From positions 1 to 64,000 of the forward strand of contig NZ_DAIQRQ010000001.1 in NCBI RefSeq assembly GCF_036786105.1: a stretch of DNA of 64,000 bases. Direction: 5' to 3'. The DNA comes from Ohtaekwangia sp036786105. Lineage in GTDB: Bacteria > Bacteroidota > Bacteroidia > Cytophagales > Cyclobacteriaceae. The stretch's first letter is position 1. Each line of letters begins with the position of its first letter. Under the pieces are notes generated by a model. The model was given only the letters and a program-made list of their open reading frames with translations, searched no databases and had not been told where the DNA came from. Positions 52,618-62,101 of the stretch are shown in pieces. Made by a program: the position numbers and the translations under genes.

Positions 52618-55374
52618 ATGCGCTTTATTCTTTGCTCTATTCTACTGCTCAGTTTCTTTTCACTGCGTAGTCAAAACGGTAATTACTTTCTGTCTCATTA
52701 TTCCCCGGGTAAGGAGCGATTCAGCAACGTGTGCTTTGATATGATTCAGGACGACCATGGGGTTATATATTTTGCCACACGAAGAGGTGTACTTGAATTT
52801 GACGGCCGAAACTGGGATCTGATTTCCACTAATGGCGCGGTGTATTCTTTGCAGCAGGATGATCGTAAAAATATATACTGGAGCGGTTCGTCTGGCTATG
52901 GAAAAGTAGACACCAATGTTCCGGGCGATCACAAACTGAAAACATTATCTGCACAAAATGTTACCGATGTATTTCAAAATTTGTCCGTGCGTGACCGGCT
53001 ATATTTTGTAACCGAGCAGGCGCTATATATCGAAACTAAAAATCAGCCTGCTATTATTATCAAAGCCTCTAACCTGACAGGTTCTTTCGGGAACATCTTT
53101 GAACTCTTTGGCAAGGTATATATCAATACGCAACACGCGGGTATTTACAAAGTTGAAGGCGATAAGCTGGTTAACGCCTCGCTTGGATTGCCGGCGGGAT
53201 CGGAGGTAACGTTCTGCAGCGGATATAACAATTCCTATATACTGGGACTGGCCACCAATAAAGTTATACTGATTGGAGAAAATCTCCATCCGCGTGAAAT
53301 AAAGTTGCAAGACCAGGCATACGCCGATGCCAGTGTGGTAGTGAACGGAAGCTGGGTAAACCGGGATCTTTTTGTATTAGGAACATTGCGCGGAGGAATG
53401 ATCTTCGTAGAAGCCGGGTCTGGCCACACGCAAGAGATCGTAAACTATAGCACCGGTCTTCCCGACAATGAAGTATATAGTTTAATGCGCGATAAAAGTC
53501 TCTGCGTTTGGGCAGCGCACGAATACGGATTTACGCGGGTTGCACCTTATCTGCCGTTCCGCTCATTCAGCCATTATAGTGGGCTTTCTGGAAATTTACT
53601 TTGTGCAATGTCATTTGAAGGAAGCGAGTATGTAGGTACTTCACTCGGTCTTTTTAAACTTGAAAAACAAGACACTTACGAGGAAATTACATACTATATA
53701 GAAGTGGGTACCAATAACAGACCATCACCCTCAGCCAAGCAAACTCCGGCGGAAACAGAAACTAAAAAATCGTCCAGTGCCACACAACAAGAACCGAAAA
53801 AGAAGGGGCTTCTGTATTTCTTTAGAAGAAAACGTGACCGCAAAGAGGAGCGCCCGGGTAACGAGACAACCACATCGGCAAAAGAAAATGCGGGCACAAG
53901 TTCTCCTAAAACTATAAAAGCAAAACGGCGCACTATAAAAAAGACCGAGCGGGTTCTGCGATCATCTCAATACGTTTATAAAAAAATACAGGGTATAGAT
54001 GCGAAAGTCACACAACTTCTGCAACTGGATGGAAAGTTAATTGCTGCAGGACTTGCCGGTGCGTTTGAAATACATGGATTAAACGCCAGCCCGATTCTTC
54101 AGGAGCCTGTGCTTACAGGGTACGCTTCCTCCAATTTACATGCATTACTGTTATCAACATACGATAGCAAAGTGCGTGCTTTCGAATTAACGCCTGACGG
54201 CAAATGGAGTTCGTGGAACTTCCTGGAAAATATAGATGATCGCATAGATGCTATGACTGATGGTGTAGGGCAGGAGCTTTGGCTGTGTGCACTCGATAAA
54301 GCTTATCGTTTGGATATTAGCCCCGGTGAAGTAAAGAATATACAAACCTTAACTATCGACAATCCTACATTTAACAGCATTACGTGCCTTCGCTGGAAGA
54401 ATGAAATCCTCCTCGTCAATGATCAGGGCTTTCAGCGATTTAATAGAAAAAAGAATGTATTTGAGCGGGTTGATTCCTTACCCAAGCCGGTTCACTATTT
54501 TTCGGATGGTCGAAATATACTCTTCAACGATCACCATACCTGGAGCCTGTTGGGCCAGAAAGCAGAACAAAGTAATTCTCAATTGCTGAATTTATTTCAA
54601 AACCTCCGCTTCATTACCATTGACCAAAGTAGCCAGGATTTATGGGTTATTACCGAAGACAATGAGCTATATAAATTTTACAACAAGAAAATTATACCCT
54701 ATGAAGCTGGCAATCAGCCCATGCTTCGGGGTGTGCGCAATAACGATGCAACCGTAGACCTGCTAAACTTTGAAGTAGAGGAAAATAAAAGCGCCCTTAC
54801 CTTTGAAGTAATTCAGCCAGACTATCTTGCTTCCCGTGCTATTGAATATCGTTATCGCCTGGCGGGTCTTGATAAAGACTGGTCAGACTGGTCGGCTACA
54901 AACAACCTGGTAAATTATCCTTACCTGCCTTCAGATGATTATGAGTTCATGGTGCAATCGCGCGACATCTTTGGCAAGATACACGAGCTTCCTCCGGTAG
55001 TATTTGAAGTACTGCCACCCTACTGGCAGCGCCCGTGGTTTTATGCACTTGAAATATTAGTATTCTCAGGATTTGTAGTTTTGTCGTTCCGGCTTAGCAG
55101 CCGGTATCGTATAATCAGTCGCTTACTATCGTTGCTTACGATTGTCATGTTTATACAGTTCATTCAAACTGTAGCAGGCGAAACGTTCGAGACCAAGGCA
55201 AGTCCTGTTACCGATTTCTTTATCCAGGTGGTAATCGCGTTCCTCATTCTTCCGATTGAAGAGTATTTGCGCAACCTTATGCTGCGATCAGCCGGTTCGC
55301 CAGCCACTCGCTTACACCGGCTACTGGAACCTAAAACCGGCAACACTGCTGGCAAAGAGGATGATCAATCTTAA
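52618..55374 (+). CDS. Two-component-like propeller/Y_Y_Y protein without a kinase
   Basis: 918 residues. Signal peptide, then about 13 propeller repeats of the reg_prop kind (DDHGVIYFATRRGVLEFDG; VYSLMRDKSLCVWAAHEYGF), interrupted at about 370-450 by a lysine-rich insert (EPKKKGLLYFFRRKRDRK). The Y_Y_Y domain follows (AIEYRYRLAGLDKDWSDWS, LPSDDYEFMVQSRD). Three membrane segments end the protein (about 810-880), with no kinase, GGDEF or helix-turn-helix after them. It resembles the sensor half of hybrid two-component systems. Confidence 0.85.
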   Translation: MRFILCSILLLSFFSLRSQNGNYFLSHYSPGKERFSNVCFDMIQDDHGVIYFATRRGVLEFDGRNWDLISTNGAVYSLQQDDRKNIYWSGSSGYGKVDTNVPGDHKLKTLSAQNVTDVFQNLSVRDRLYFVTEQALYIETKNQPAIIIKASNLTGSFGNIFELFGKVYINTQHAGIYKVEGDKLVNASLGLPAGSEVTFCSGYNNSYILGLATNKVILIGENLHPREIKLQDQAYADASVVVNGSWVNRDLFVLGTLRGGMIFVEAGSGHTQEIVNYSTGLPDNEVYSLMRDKSLCVWAAHEYGFTRVAPYLPFRSFSHYSGLSGNLLCAMSFEGSEYVGTSLGLFKLEKQDTYEEITYYIEVGTNNRPSPSAKQTPAETETKKSSSATQQEPKKKGLLYFFRRKRDRKEERPGNETTTSAKENAGTSSPKTIKAKRRTIKKTERVLRSSQYVYKKIQGIDAKVTQLLQLDGKLIAAGLAGAFEIHGLNASPILQEPVLTGYASSNLHALLLSTYDSKVRAFELTPDGKWSSWNFLENIDDRIDAMTDGVGQELWLCALDKAYRLDISPGEVKNIQTLTIDNPTFNSITCLRWKNEILLVNDQGFQRFNRKKNVFERVDSLPKPVHYFSDGRNILFNDHHTWSLLGQKAEQSNSQLLNLFQNLRFITIDQSSQDLWVITEDNELYKFYNKKIIPYEAGNQPMLRGVRNNDATVDLLNFEVEENKSALTFEVIQPDYLASRAIEYRYRLAGLDKDWSDWSATNNLVNYPYLPSDDYEFMVQSRDIFGKIHELPPVVFEVLPPYWQRPWFYALEILVFSGFVVLSFRLSSRYRIISRLLSLLTIVMFIQFIQTVAGETFETKASPVTDFFIQVVIAFLILPIEEYLRNLMLRSAGSPATRLHRLLEPKTGNTAGKEDDQS

Positions 55375-55517
55375 ACACGTACTAGGTGATTGGCTTCTGT
55401 GCACTCATTGATCATGCGCATGAAGATATTGTTGTATATGATACTTCTTGCGTGATAAAATTTACGGACAAGTCAGTAAAAAAAGAATATGCGGCTATTC
55501 CGAAAAGGAAGTGATCG

Positions 55518-55547
55518 TTGTACAAGTTGAACTTTTAAGTACTTTTG
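55518..55547 (+). promoter_or_regulatory. Promoter TTG-N19-TACTTTTG for the dinB operon, nearly leaderless
   Basis: TTG at 55518-55520 and TACTTTTG at 55540-55547 match the Bacteroidota promoter exactly (19-base spacing). The -7 box ends 4 bases before the ATG at 55552, so the mRNA would start at or beside the start codon. Confidence 0.55.
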
Positions 55548-55551
55548 AAAA

Positions 55552-56061
55552 ATGACAAGACCAGATCTTACTGCTGTTGCTCCTTTCTACAAAGGCTATG
55601 TAGAGAATGTAAAAGACCAGGATGTTATGGAAGCGTTGGTGCTATCCAGCAAGCTTACTGTAGATCTTGTTCGCAGTATTCCTGAATCAAAAGGCGATTA
55701 TCGTTATGCTCCCGACAAGTGGACAATTAAAGAATTACTGTGTCACATGATCGATGTAGAACGGATATTTGCTTATCGCGCTTTACGTTTCGCCCGAAAC
55801 GATAAAACTGAATTGCATGGCTTCGAAGAAAATGATTACGCTCCAGAAGCGAACGCTGCTAACCGTGTTGTAAAAGATCTTGCAGATGAAATGGAACGAC
55901 TCCGCGCCACAACGATTGATCTATACCGCAGCTTCACTCCGGAAATGCTTCAACGGACGGGTACAGCAAACAAGAATGCAGTATCGGTATTGAATCTGGG
56001 CTACATCATTGCCGGCCATGAAACCCATCATCGTAAAATTCTGAAAGAGCGGTATCTGTAA
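55552..56061 (+). CDS. DinB family protein
   Basis: 169 residues. Four-helix DinB fold with the metal His triad: LCHMIDVERIF (H), and GHETHHRKILKERYL (HETHH). Members are thiol transferases or metal-binding enzymes (some use bacillithiol-like cofactors). Substrate unknown. First gene of a five-gene plus-strand operon. Confidence 0.9.
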   Translation: MTRPDLTAVAPFYKGYVENVKDQDVMEALVLSSKLTVDLVRSIPESKGDYRYAPDKWTIKELLCHMIDVERIFAYRALRFARNDKTELHGFEENDYAPEANAANRVVKDLADEMERLRATTIDLYRSFTPEMLQRTGTANKNAVSVLNLGYIIAGHETHHRKILKERYL

Positions 56062-56075
56062 AACAGCAGTGCGTT

Positions 56076-57395
56076 ATGAAGCATAAAAAGCAGGTATATA
56101 CCAAAGAGCTGTGGTGGTTATTTCTCGTGTATATCTGCTTTGTGTTGTTCAACTGTTCCCCGGTTTCAAAACGTGGCCTGACAAGAACACTTCAATCGAC
56201 TGAGGAAAAATTTAAAGATCATGTAGGCTTCGTGTTATACGATCCGGCAAAACAAAAAACACTTTTTGATTACAACGGAGCAAAATATTTTACACCTGCC
56301 TCTAACACTAAAATCTTTACCTTCTTCACCAGTCTTAAAGTACTGAGTGATTCCATTCCGGGACTACGCTATGTCGTGCATGGCGACTCTCTTATTTTCT
56401 GGGGTACTGGTGATCCAAGCCTGCTCTATAAAAATGTGTTTACAAACGACCGCGTATATAGATTTCTGAAGGATACACCTTATCAGCTATATTTCTCACC
56501 TGCCAATTTTTCGACCGAATATTTTGGTCCGGGGTGGGCATGGGACGACTACAATGCTTACTTCTCACCCGAGCGATCGCCACTGCCGATATACGGAAAT
56601 ATAGTTTCTATCTGGTATTCAAAAGGTAAGCCCGATATACAGCCTGACCTTTTCCGGCCAAATCTCCACACAGGAACCATTCAAAAGACGGCAGGAGCTA
56701 TGCGAGAACCTGACAGCAACGTGTTCACCTATTTCCCGGCTCCAAAAAATTCTCCCAAGGCAATTGATGTACCTCTTAAAATTTCACCGTCCATAACAGC
56801 ATCACTGCTTGCTGATACCTTAAAGAAAAATATTACTGTTATTCAAAAGCCGCTCGATTCAACAGCGCACACGCTTTACAGTATATCATCCGATAGTTTG
56901 TACAGGATTATGATGCAGGAAAGCGACAACTTCATTGCAGAACAACTTCTGTTAATGTGTGCAGGTGTAATCAGCGACACGTTGAAACCCGAGATTGCGA
57001 TCAACTATAGCAAAAAGAATTTCTTAAACGATTTGCAGGATGAGCCGGTGTGGAAAGATGGTTCAGGGCTTTCCAGATTCAACTTGTTCACACCTCGTTC
57101 AGTGGTTCAACTGTGGGAGAAGATTTATACCCTGGCACCGCGGGAACGTCTTTTTACGCTATTAGCCATCGGCGGACAAAAGGGAACCATCCGAAATTAT
57201 TACAAAGAGGAGAAGCCCTATATTTTTGGTAAAACGGGGTCATTAAGTAATAACCATGCGCTGAGCGGCTACCTGGTTACAAAACGTGGCAGGCTTTTGA
57301 TCTTCTCGTTTATGAACACACATTTTACAACCTCAACTTCTGAAGTGAGGAATAACATGCAGAGCATTCTGCACAACATCTACGAAGCATATTAA
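56076..57395 (+). CDS. dacB: D-alanyl-D-alanine carboxypeptidase/endopeptidase (PBP4)
   Basis: 439 residues. A membrane anchor or signal (LWWLFLVYICFVLFNC, possible lipobox) precedes the penicillin-binding domain with the SxxK nucleophile in TPASNTKIF, SxN in QESDNFIAEQ and KTG in FGKTGSLSNN. Trims or cross-link-cleaves peptidoglycan. Fifteen bases after dinB and 24 bases before the GH3 gene, so one operon. Confidence 0.9.
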   Translation: MKHKKQVYTKELWWLFLVYICFVLFNCSPVSKRGLTRTLQSTEEKFKDHVGFVLYDPAKQKTLFDYNGAKYFTPASNTKIFTFFTSLKVLSDSIPGLRYVVHGDSLIFWGTGDPSLLYKNVFTNDRVYRFLKDTPYQLYFSPANFSTEYFGPGWAWDDYNAYFSPERSPLPIYGNIVSIWYSKGKPDIQPDLFRPNLHTGTIQKTAGAMREPDSNVFTYFPAPKNSPKAIDVPLKISPSITASLLADTLKKNITVIQKPLDSTAHTLYSISSDSLYRIMMQESDNFIAEQLLLMCAGVISDTLKPEIAINYSKKNFLNDLQDEPVWKDGSGLSRFNLFTPRSVVQLWEKIYTLAPRERLFTLLAIGGQKGTIRNYYKEEKPYIFGKTGSLSNNHALSGYLVTKRGRLLIFSFMNTHFTTSTSEVRNNMQSILHNIYEAY

Positions 57396-57418
57396 CTTGT
57401 ATTCACTATATATTTAGC

Positions 57419-58696
57419 ATGAAGAAATACGTTTGCTCCTTTTTCCTGATTTTTAACAGCCTTGCAGGAATTGTAAATGCCCAAACCGTGGATAGCCTGG
57501 ATATCAAAATCGGTCAGATGATATTGATCGGTTTCCCAAAGGCGGATGTTGATCCGGAAGTTCTCCGCGAGATCAGACAAGGTAAAGTCGGTTCGATCAT
57601 CATTTTTGAAAAAAATATACCTCCAACCAATTCATTTGTCGCACTCAAAAAAATTACATGGACGTATCAGCAGGCTTCGCCTATTCCATTGTTCATTTGT
57701 ATCGATCAGGAAGGCGGTCGCGTTAATCGCCTGAAAGATAAATATGGATTCCCCCGCTCCATTACTGCGGCCGCCATGGGCAAGGCACCTACACTGGATT
57801 CTGTTCGCTTCTATAGTGAAGCAACTGCTTCTACGCTGGCGGGACTGGGTATAAATATAAATTTCGCCCCGGTAGTAGACCTTGCTTCCAATCCTGACAA
57901 TCCGATCATCGCTAAATTCGGGCGCGCTTTTTCTGCTAATGAAGATTCTGTTGCCCTCATGGCAAAAGAAGTTATCAAGCAACACCGCAAATATGGTGTG
58001 ATCACATCACTCAAGCATTTCCCTGGGCACGGAAGTTCAAAAGCCGATACACATTTAGGCATAGCCGATGTTACAAACACCTGGGAAGAACGTGAACTGA
58101 AACCATACCAGTTGCTGATCGACTCCGGTTATGCGGATGCTATCATGACTTCGCACATCGTAAATAAAAAACTTGATCCCAAAGGCAATCCCGGCACACT
58201 TTCTTCCGATGTGCTTACCGGTATACTACGCAAGCGCCTTCACTTTAATGGTGTGATCTTTACTGACGATATGCAGATGCAGGCCATCACCAAGCATTTC
58301 GGTTTTGAACAAGCTATCAAGATGGCCATACAGGGTGGAGTGGATATCATGACGTTTTCCAATAATATAGCGGGCAGCGATCAGCGTACGGTAGATAAAG
58401 TTCACTCCATCATCCGCTCGATGGTTAATAAAGGAGAGATCTCCTCCGCACGTATCGATGAAAGCTTCAGAAGAATTATGTTGCTGAAAAAACGATTGAG
58501 TGGAAACTCAACAGAAGCCAACGACAAGCAGACCATTGAAAAATTACAGATAGCGCTTAATAAAGCTGAGACTGATCTGGCGGTGACAAAACAAGAATTA
58601 AACACAAAGTCTGAGGAACTGGAAAAAGCGAAAGTTTCACCAGAAGACAACAGCTCCGGTAAGAAGAAAAAGAAGAAAAGAAAGAGCGATAAGTAA
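57419..58696 (+). CDS. GH3 family glycosidase (NagZ-like) with basic coiled-coil tail
   Basis: 425 residues. Signal peptide; GH3 barrel with SIIIFEKNIPPTN, CIDQEGGRVNRLKD, LKHFPGHGSSKADTHLG (His-Asp acid/base dyad) and nucleophile Asp in IFTDDMQM. Cleaves beta-N-acetylglucosaminides such as muropeptides. The last 60 residues are a coiled coil (LQIALNKAETDLAVTKQELN) ending in a run of Lys (SSGKKKKKKRKSDK), unusual for this enzyme. Exported here rather than cytoplasmic. Confidence 0.9.
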   Translation: MKKYVCSFFLIFNSLAGIVNAQTVDSLDIKIGQMILIGFPKADVDPEVLREIRQGKVGSIIIFEKNIPPTNSFVALKKITWTYQQASPIPLFICIDQEGGRVNRLKDKYGFPRSITAAAMGKAPTLDSVRFYSEATASTLAGLGININFAPVVDLASNPDNPIIAKFGRAFSANEDSVALMAKEVIKQHRKYGVITSLKHFPGHGSSKADTHLGIADVTNTWEERELKPYQLLIDSGYADAIMTSHIVNKKLDPKGNPGTLSSDVLTGILRKRLHFNGVIFTDDMQMQAITKHFGFEQAIKMAIQGGVDIMTFSNNIAGSDQRTVDKVHSIIRSMVNKGEISSARIDESFRRIMLLKKRLSGNSTEANDKQTIEKLQIALNKAETDLAVTKQELNTKSEELEKAKVSPEDNSSGKKKKKKRKSDK

Positions 58697-59496
58697 TGGA
58701 GCCGTTCAAGATATATAATCCCACTGCACCTGAGGTGCCAATCGTTGTAAGTGTGCCACATTGTGGCATTGCTTTTCCTGACGATATAAAACGCGAATAT
58801 GTTTCTTCACTGATACAAGCTCCGGACGATACAGATTGGTTTGTTGACAAGTTATACGATTTTGCTCCGGCCCTCGGCATAACGTTGATAACAGCAAACT
58901 ATAGCCGCTGGGTAATCGATCTGAACCGCGATCCGGATAGTAAACCGCTTTACAGCGATGGCCGCATCATAACAGCCCTTTGCCCGACAACAACATTTTT
59001 AGGAGAACCGCTTTACACAGACAAGCGCGAAGCTGTTGATGATCATGAGGTGAAGAGACGGTACGAGCTATACTACCGTCCGTATCACGAAAAAATACAG
59101 GCACTGTTAAATGAAAAGAAGGCAAAATTTGGACGTGTGCTGTTATGGGATTGCCATTCAATCCGCCAGATGGTGCCAACCATTCAAAAAGATAAATTCC
59201 CTGATCTTATACTGGGCGATGCAGATGAGCAATCAGCTTCACCAGAGTTGATCAAAACCACGATCGACACTTTATCATCTTCTTCTTTGAAAGTAAGTCA
59301 CAATCATCCCTTCAAAGGCGGCACCATTACGCGCACCTTTGGCAAGCCTGACGAGAACCAACACGCACTGCAACTTGAAATGCCCAAGGTAAACTACATG
59401 GATGATTCCGAGACACGATATGATGAAGCACGTGCCAATCAGATGCGGTCATTATTAAAGAAGACATTCGATCAACTGATTACCCGCCTCTGCTAA
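58696..59496 (+). CDS. hutG: N-formylglutamate amidohydrolase
   Basis: 266 residues. Family motifs VSVPHCGIAFP at the start, VIDLNRDPDS and LWDCHSIRQMVP, with GGTITRTFGKPDENQHALQLEMP near the end. Hydrolyses N-formylglutamate to glutamate and formate. Its ATG shares a base with the GH3 stop (TAATG), and its own stop shares one with hutF. Confidence 0.92.
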   Translation: MEPFKIYNPTAPEVPIVVSVPHCGIAFPDDIKREYVSSLIQAPDDTDWFVDKLYDFAPALGITLITANYSRWVIDLNRDPDSKPLYSDGRIITALCPTTTFLGEPLYTDKREAVDDHEVKRRYELYYRPYHEKIQALLNEKKAKFGRVLLWDCHSIRQMVPTIQKDKFPDLILGDADEQSASPELIKTTIDTLSSSSLKVSHNHPFKGGTITRTFGKPDENQHALQLEMPKVNYMDDSETRYDEARANQMRSLLKKTFDQLITRLC

Positions 59497-60866
59497 TGCA
59501 CAGCTATATCAAATACTATCAATTTAAAGGTATGCTTCTTTCGGAGCGATGGCTATCGCCCGGTTTCGTAGGTGTAGATGAGGCTGGTGTGATAAAGTAT
59601 ATATCAGACATCAGGCCGCAGGCCGCAGCCATCGAAGCTGTGCAAGGGTATGCATTGCCGGGTTTTCAAAATGCTCACTCGCATGCATTTCAATATGCTA
59701 TGGCGGGTATGGCAGAAAGGCACGCACCCGGAGCAGCAGATGATTTCTGGAGCTGGCGCGAAGCGATGTATCATTGTGCGTTGAGTCTCGATCCTGATCA
59801 GGTAGAAGCGGTGGCCGCCATGCTATATGCTGAAATGTTGCGCAAGGGTTATACACACGTGGCAGAATTTCATTATTTACATCACGATAAAGACGGCCAG
59901 CCGTATAGCAATCTTTCTGAAATGGGCGAGCGATTAATCGCTGCAGCAACCACGGCAGGTATAAACATTACGCTTATACCAGTGTTCTATCAAAAAGGAG
60001 GGTTTGGCAAAGAGCCTCAACCACGGCAGCGCCGATTTATTTCACCTACAGTAGATGATTATTTTCATCTGCTTGATGATTCTGCTACACTTGTTGCCAA
60101 CCACTCACAGGCATCACTTGGGTTTAGCGTGCACTCACTTCGCGCGGTTGATGCAAAAGATATACTTTCAACATTTGAACAAGGACCTAAAATTATACCG
60201 TTTCACCTCCATGCTGCCGAGCAGTTAAAGGAAGTAGAGGATTGTGTAGCTTACCTTAAGCAGCACCCTATCGAATGGTTATTGAATAATTTTACTCTTG
60301 ATGGTCGCTTTCATATTGTGCATTGCACACACATGACGGATGAGGAAACAACAAGCCTTGCCAAAAGCGGAGCACATGCAGTCCTCTGCCCGGGCACTGA
60401 AGGAAATCTTGGCGATGGTATATTTAATCTCACAAAATTTGCGCAGCAGGGTGGCTCATGGTCTATCGGGACCGACAGTCATATCAGTTTGAATCCGTTA
60501 GAAGATTTACGCTGGCTCGATTATGCACAACGATTCACCACGCACAAACGAAATACTTTTGATGATGGCGCGCGCGTATTGTTTGAAAGAACGCTGCTGG
60601 CTGGACGAAAGGCCATGGGTAATTCTCAGAAAGAATATTTTGCAATCAATGCACCATTCGATGCGGTGGTGTACAATGCCAAATCACCCTTGATAGCGCA
60701 AGCCTCCACAAACAATTTGCTGCCTGCTATTCTTTATACTTCCGATGCCTCAGATGTACTCGGAACCATTGTGCATGGCAGGTGGATCGTGAAGAATCAA
60801 CACCATGCGCATACTGAACGTATTACCTCCAACTTTCTTCAGGCTGTTAAACGACTTACACTATAG
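59496..60866 (+). CDS. hutF: Formimidoylglutamate deiminase
   Basis: 456 residues. Amidohydrolase fold with metal ligands in FQNAHSHAFQYAMAG, PFHLHAAEQ, VHCTHMTDEE and IGTDSHISLNPLE. Removes ammonia from N-formimino-glutamate to give N-formylglutamate, the substrate of HutG. Together they form the last two steps of the five-step histidine route; hutH, hutU and hutI are not in the window. Confidence 0.92.
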   Translation: MHSYIKYYQFKGMLLSERWLSPGFVGVDEAGVIKYISDIRPQAAAIEAVQGYALPGFQNAHSHAFQYAMAGMAERHAPGAADDFWSWREAMYHCALSLDPDQVEAVAAMLYAEMLRKGYTHVAEFHYLHHDKDGQPYSNLSEMGERLIAAATTAGINITLIPVFYQKGGFGKEPQPRQRRFISPTVDDYFHLLDDSATLVANHSQASLGFSVHSLRAVDAKDILSTFEQGPKIIPFHLHAAEQLKEVEDCVAYLKQHPIEWLLNNFTLDGRFHIVHCTHMTDEETTSLAKSGAHAVLCPGTEGNLGDGIFNLTKFAQQGGSWSIGTDSHISLNPLEDLRWLDYAQRFTTHKRNTFDDGARVLFERTLLAGRKAMGNSQKEYFAINAPFDAVVYNAKSPLIAQASTNNLLPAILYTSDASDVLGTIVHGRWIVKNQHHAHTERITSNFLQAVKRLTL

Positions 60867-61011
60867 TTATCAACAGTATATGAGTTCGGTGATCCGTCTT
60901 ATTTCCTCCTGTCGGTAATAGAGCTGTCGCAAACATGATTCGTACAGTTATGCCCGAGGATGTAAAGAACACTACGATCTTAAAAAGATGGAGCTGCGGT
61001 GACAAACGTAC

Positions 61012-62031
61012 TTAATTGCTATCCTTGTGCTCCTTCTCGTAATGCTCGCGGAGTATATCTTCACCAAAATCGTTGGTCAGGTCGCGCACTACAGAATGAA
61101 CATGGTTTGCATTGTTTTGCGTGTTGTCGTATTCGATCATTAACATTGGCCCTTGTATGCGATAGTAATGGCCCACACCAGGTTTCAGCCCACCTGCCCA
61201 GGCAAATGATAAGTTGTTTATTCCGGCTTGTTGTATCTTCTTTCTTAGCTTTTCTGAGAACCCTAACTCGTAATTCTTAATATAGGCATCAAGCAGTTTC
61301 ATAAATATAGTTTGCTGATCTTCGCGTAGCTCAGAATACAATATGCCGGTTGGAGTAAGTGGAGTGGCGTTTCGCTTATTGTACGAGACTATTTCAGGGA
61401 GTGCTTCTTCCGATATGCGGGCTTTCGATAATTGATTTGCATCCATGGCATGGATGAGTGCAAAGCCGAGATCCATTTCATCTCTCAATGTTTTCTTTCC
61501 ACGTTCATTGCCCGAAGGCACCACTGCAGGATTGCTTCCAAAAAAGCTGGGCGTAGAAGATTCGATCACACCGTCTACAGATGTAAAGTTCAACGACAGA
61601 TGATGGCCTTCCAATCGCCAGCCCCAGGGTTTATCAACAGCGGGTGTGCCAAATAGGGTGAAGTAATAATTGAGCGGGTCGCGGTAAGTATCATCTTCAC
61701 TGCGTCCTTCTACCTGTTGAAGAATCTTCTCAAGGGAAATTATATCCGTTGCCTTCCTATATCCTTGATTCGACAAACAGACTTTCAGTAAAGCGAATGC
61801 TGCCGATTTTTGCTTTTCGTTGAGAGAATGAAGGTTAACTCCGTTACGGCTCTTCGGCACAAAGTGCCATTGGTAACGCTCATTGTCGTCCCAGGTATAT
61901 ATTGCCTTTGCACGCAGATCGGATGACAGCGTTACGATAAAATCATTTGCGCGCGTTACGATCTCGGCTGATTGAGCCAGCGACTCTATCGCTATGGAGC
62001 AGATGAAAAGAATGTGCAATAACTTTTTCAT
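61012..62031 (-). CDS. DUF3500 family exported protein
   Basis: 339 residues. Signal peptide (LLHILFICSIAIESLAQ). DUF3500 features: WHFVPKSRNGVNLHSLNEKQ, DPLNYYFTLFGTP, WGWRLEGHHLSLNFT and GLKPGVGHYYRIQGPMLMIEYDNTQNNANH, with HxH residues typical of the family. Role unknown. Convergent with hutF. Confidence 0.92.
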   Translation of the reverse strand: MKKLLHILFICSIAIESLAQSAEIVTRANDFIVTLSSDLRAKAIYTWDDNERYQWHFVPKSRNGVNLHSLNEKQKSAAFALLKVCLSNQGYRKATDIISLEKILQQVEGRSEDDTYRDPLNYYFTLFGTPAVDKPWGWRLEGHHLSLNFTSVDGVIESSTPSFFGSNPAVVPSGNERGKKTLRDEMDLGFALIHAMDANQLSKARISEEALPEIVSYNKRNATPLTPTGILYSELREDQQTIFMKLLDAYIKNYELGFSEKLRKKIQQAGINNLSFAWAGGLKPGVGHYYRIQGPMLMIEYDNTQNNANHVHSVVRDLTNDFGEDILREHYEKEHKDSN

Positions 62032-62101
62032 TCAAAAGAAAGTTATTGATTATTTCTGTAAATCGAGTCAGTCCGTGTACTAATGAATAGTCTCGTTAAA
62101 A

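Noticed and set aside
55387..55515. 43-codon GTG-start frame between the Y_Y_Y gene and dinB
   Set aside because: No family resemblance and no start support; the promoter of dinB lies directly after it.
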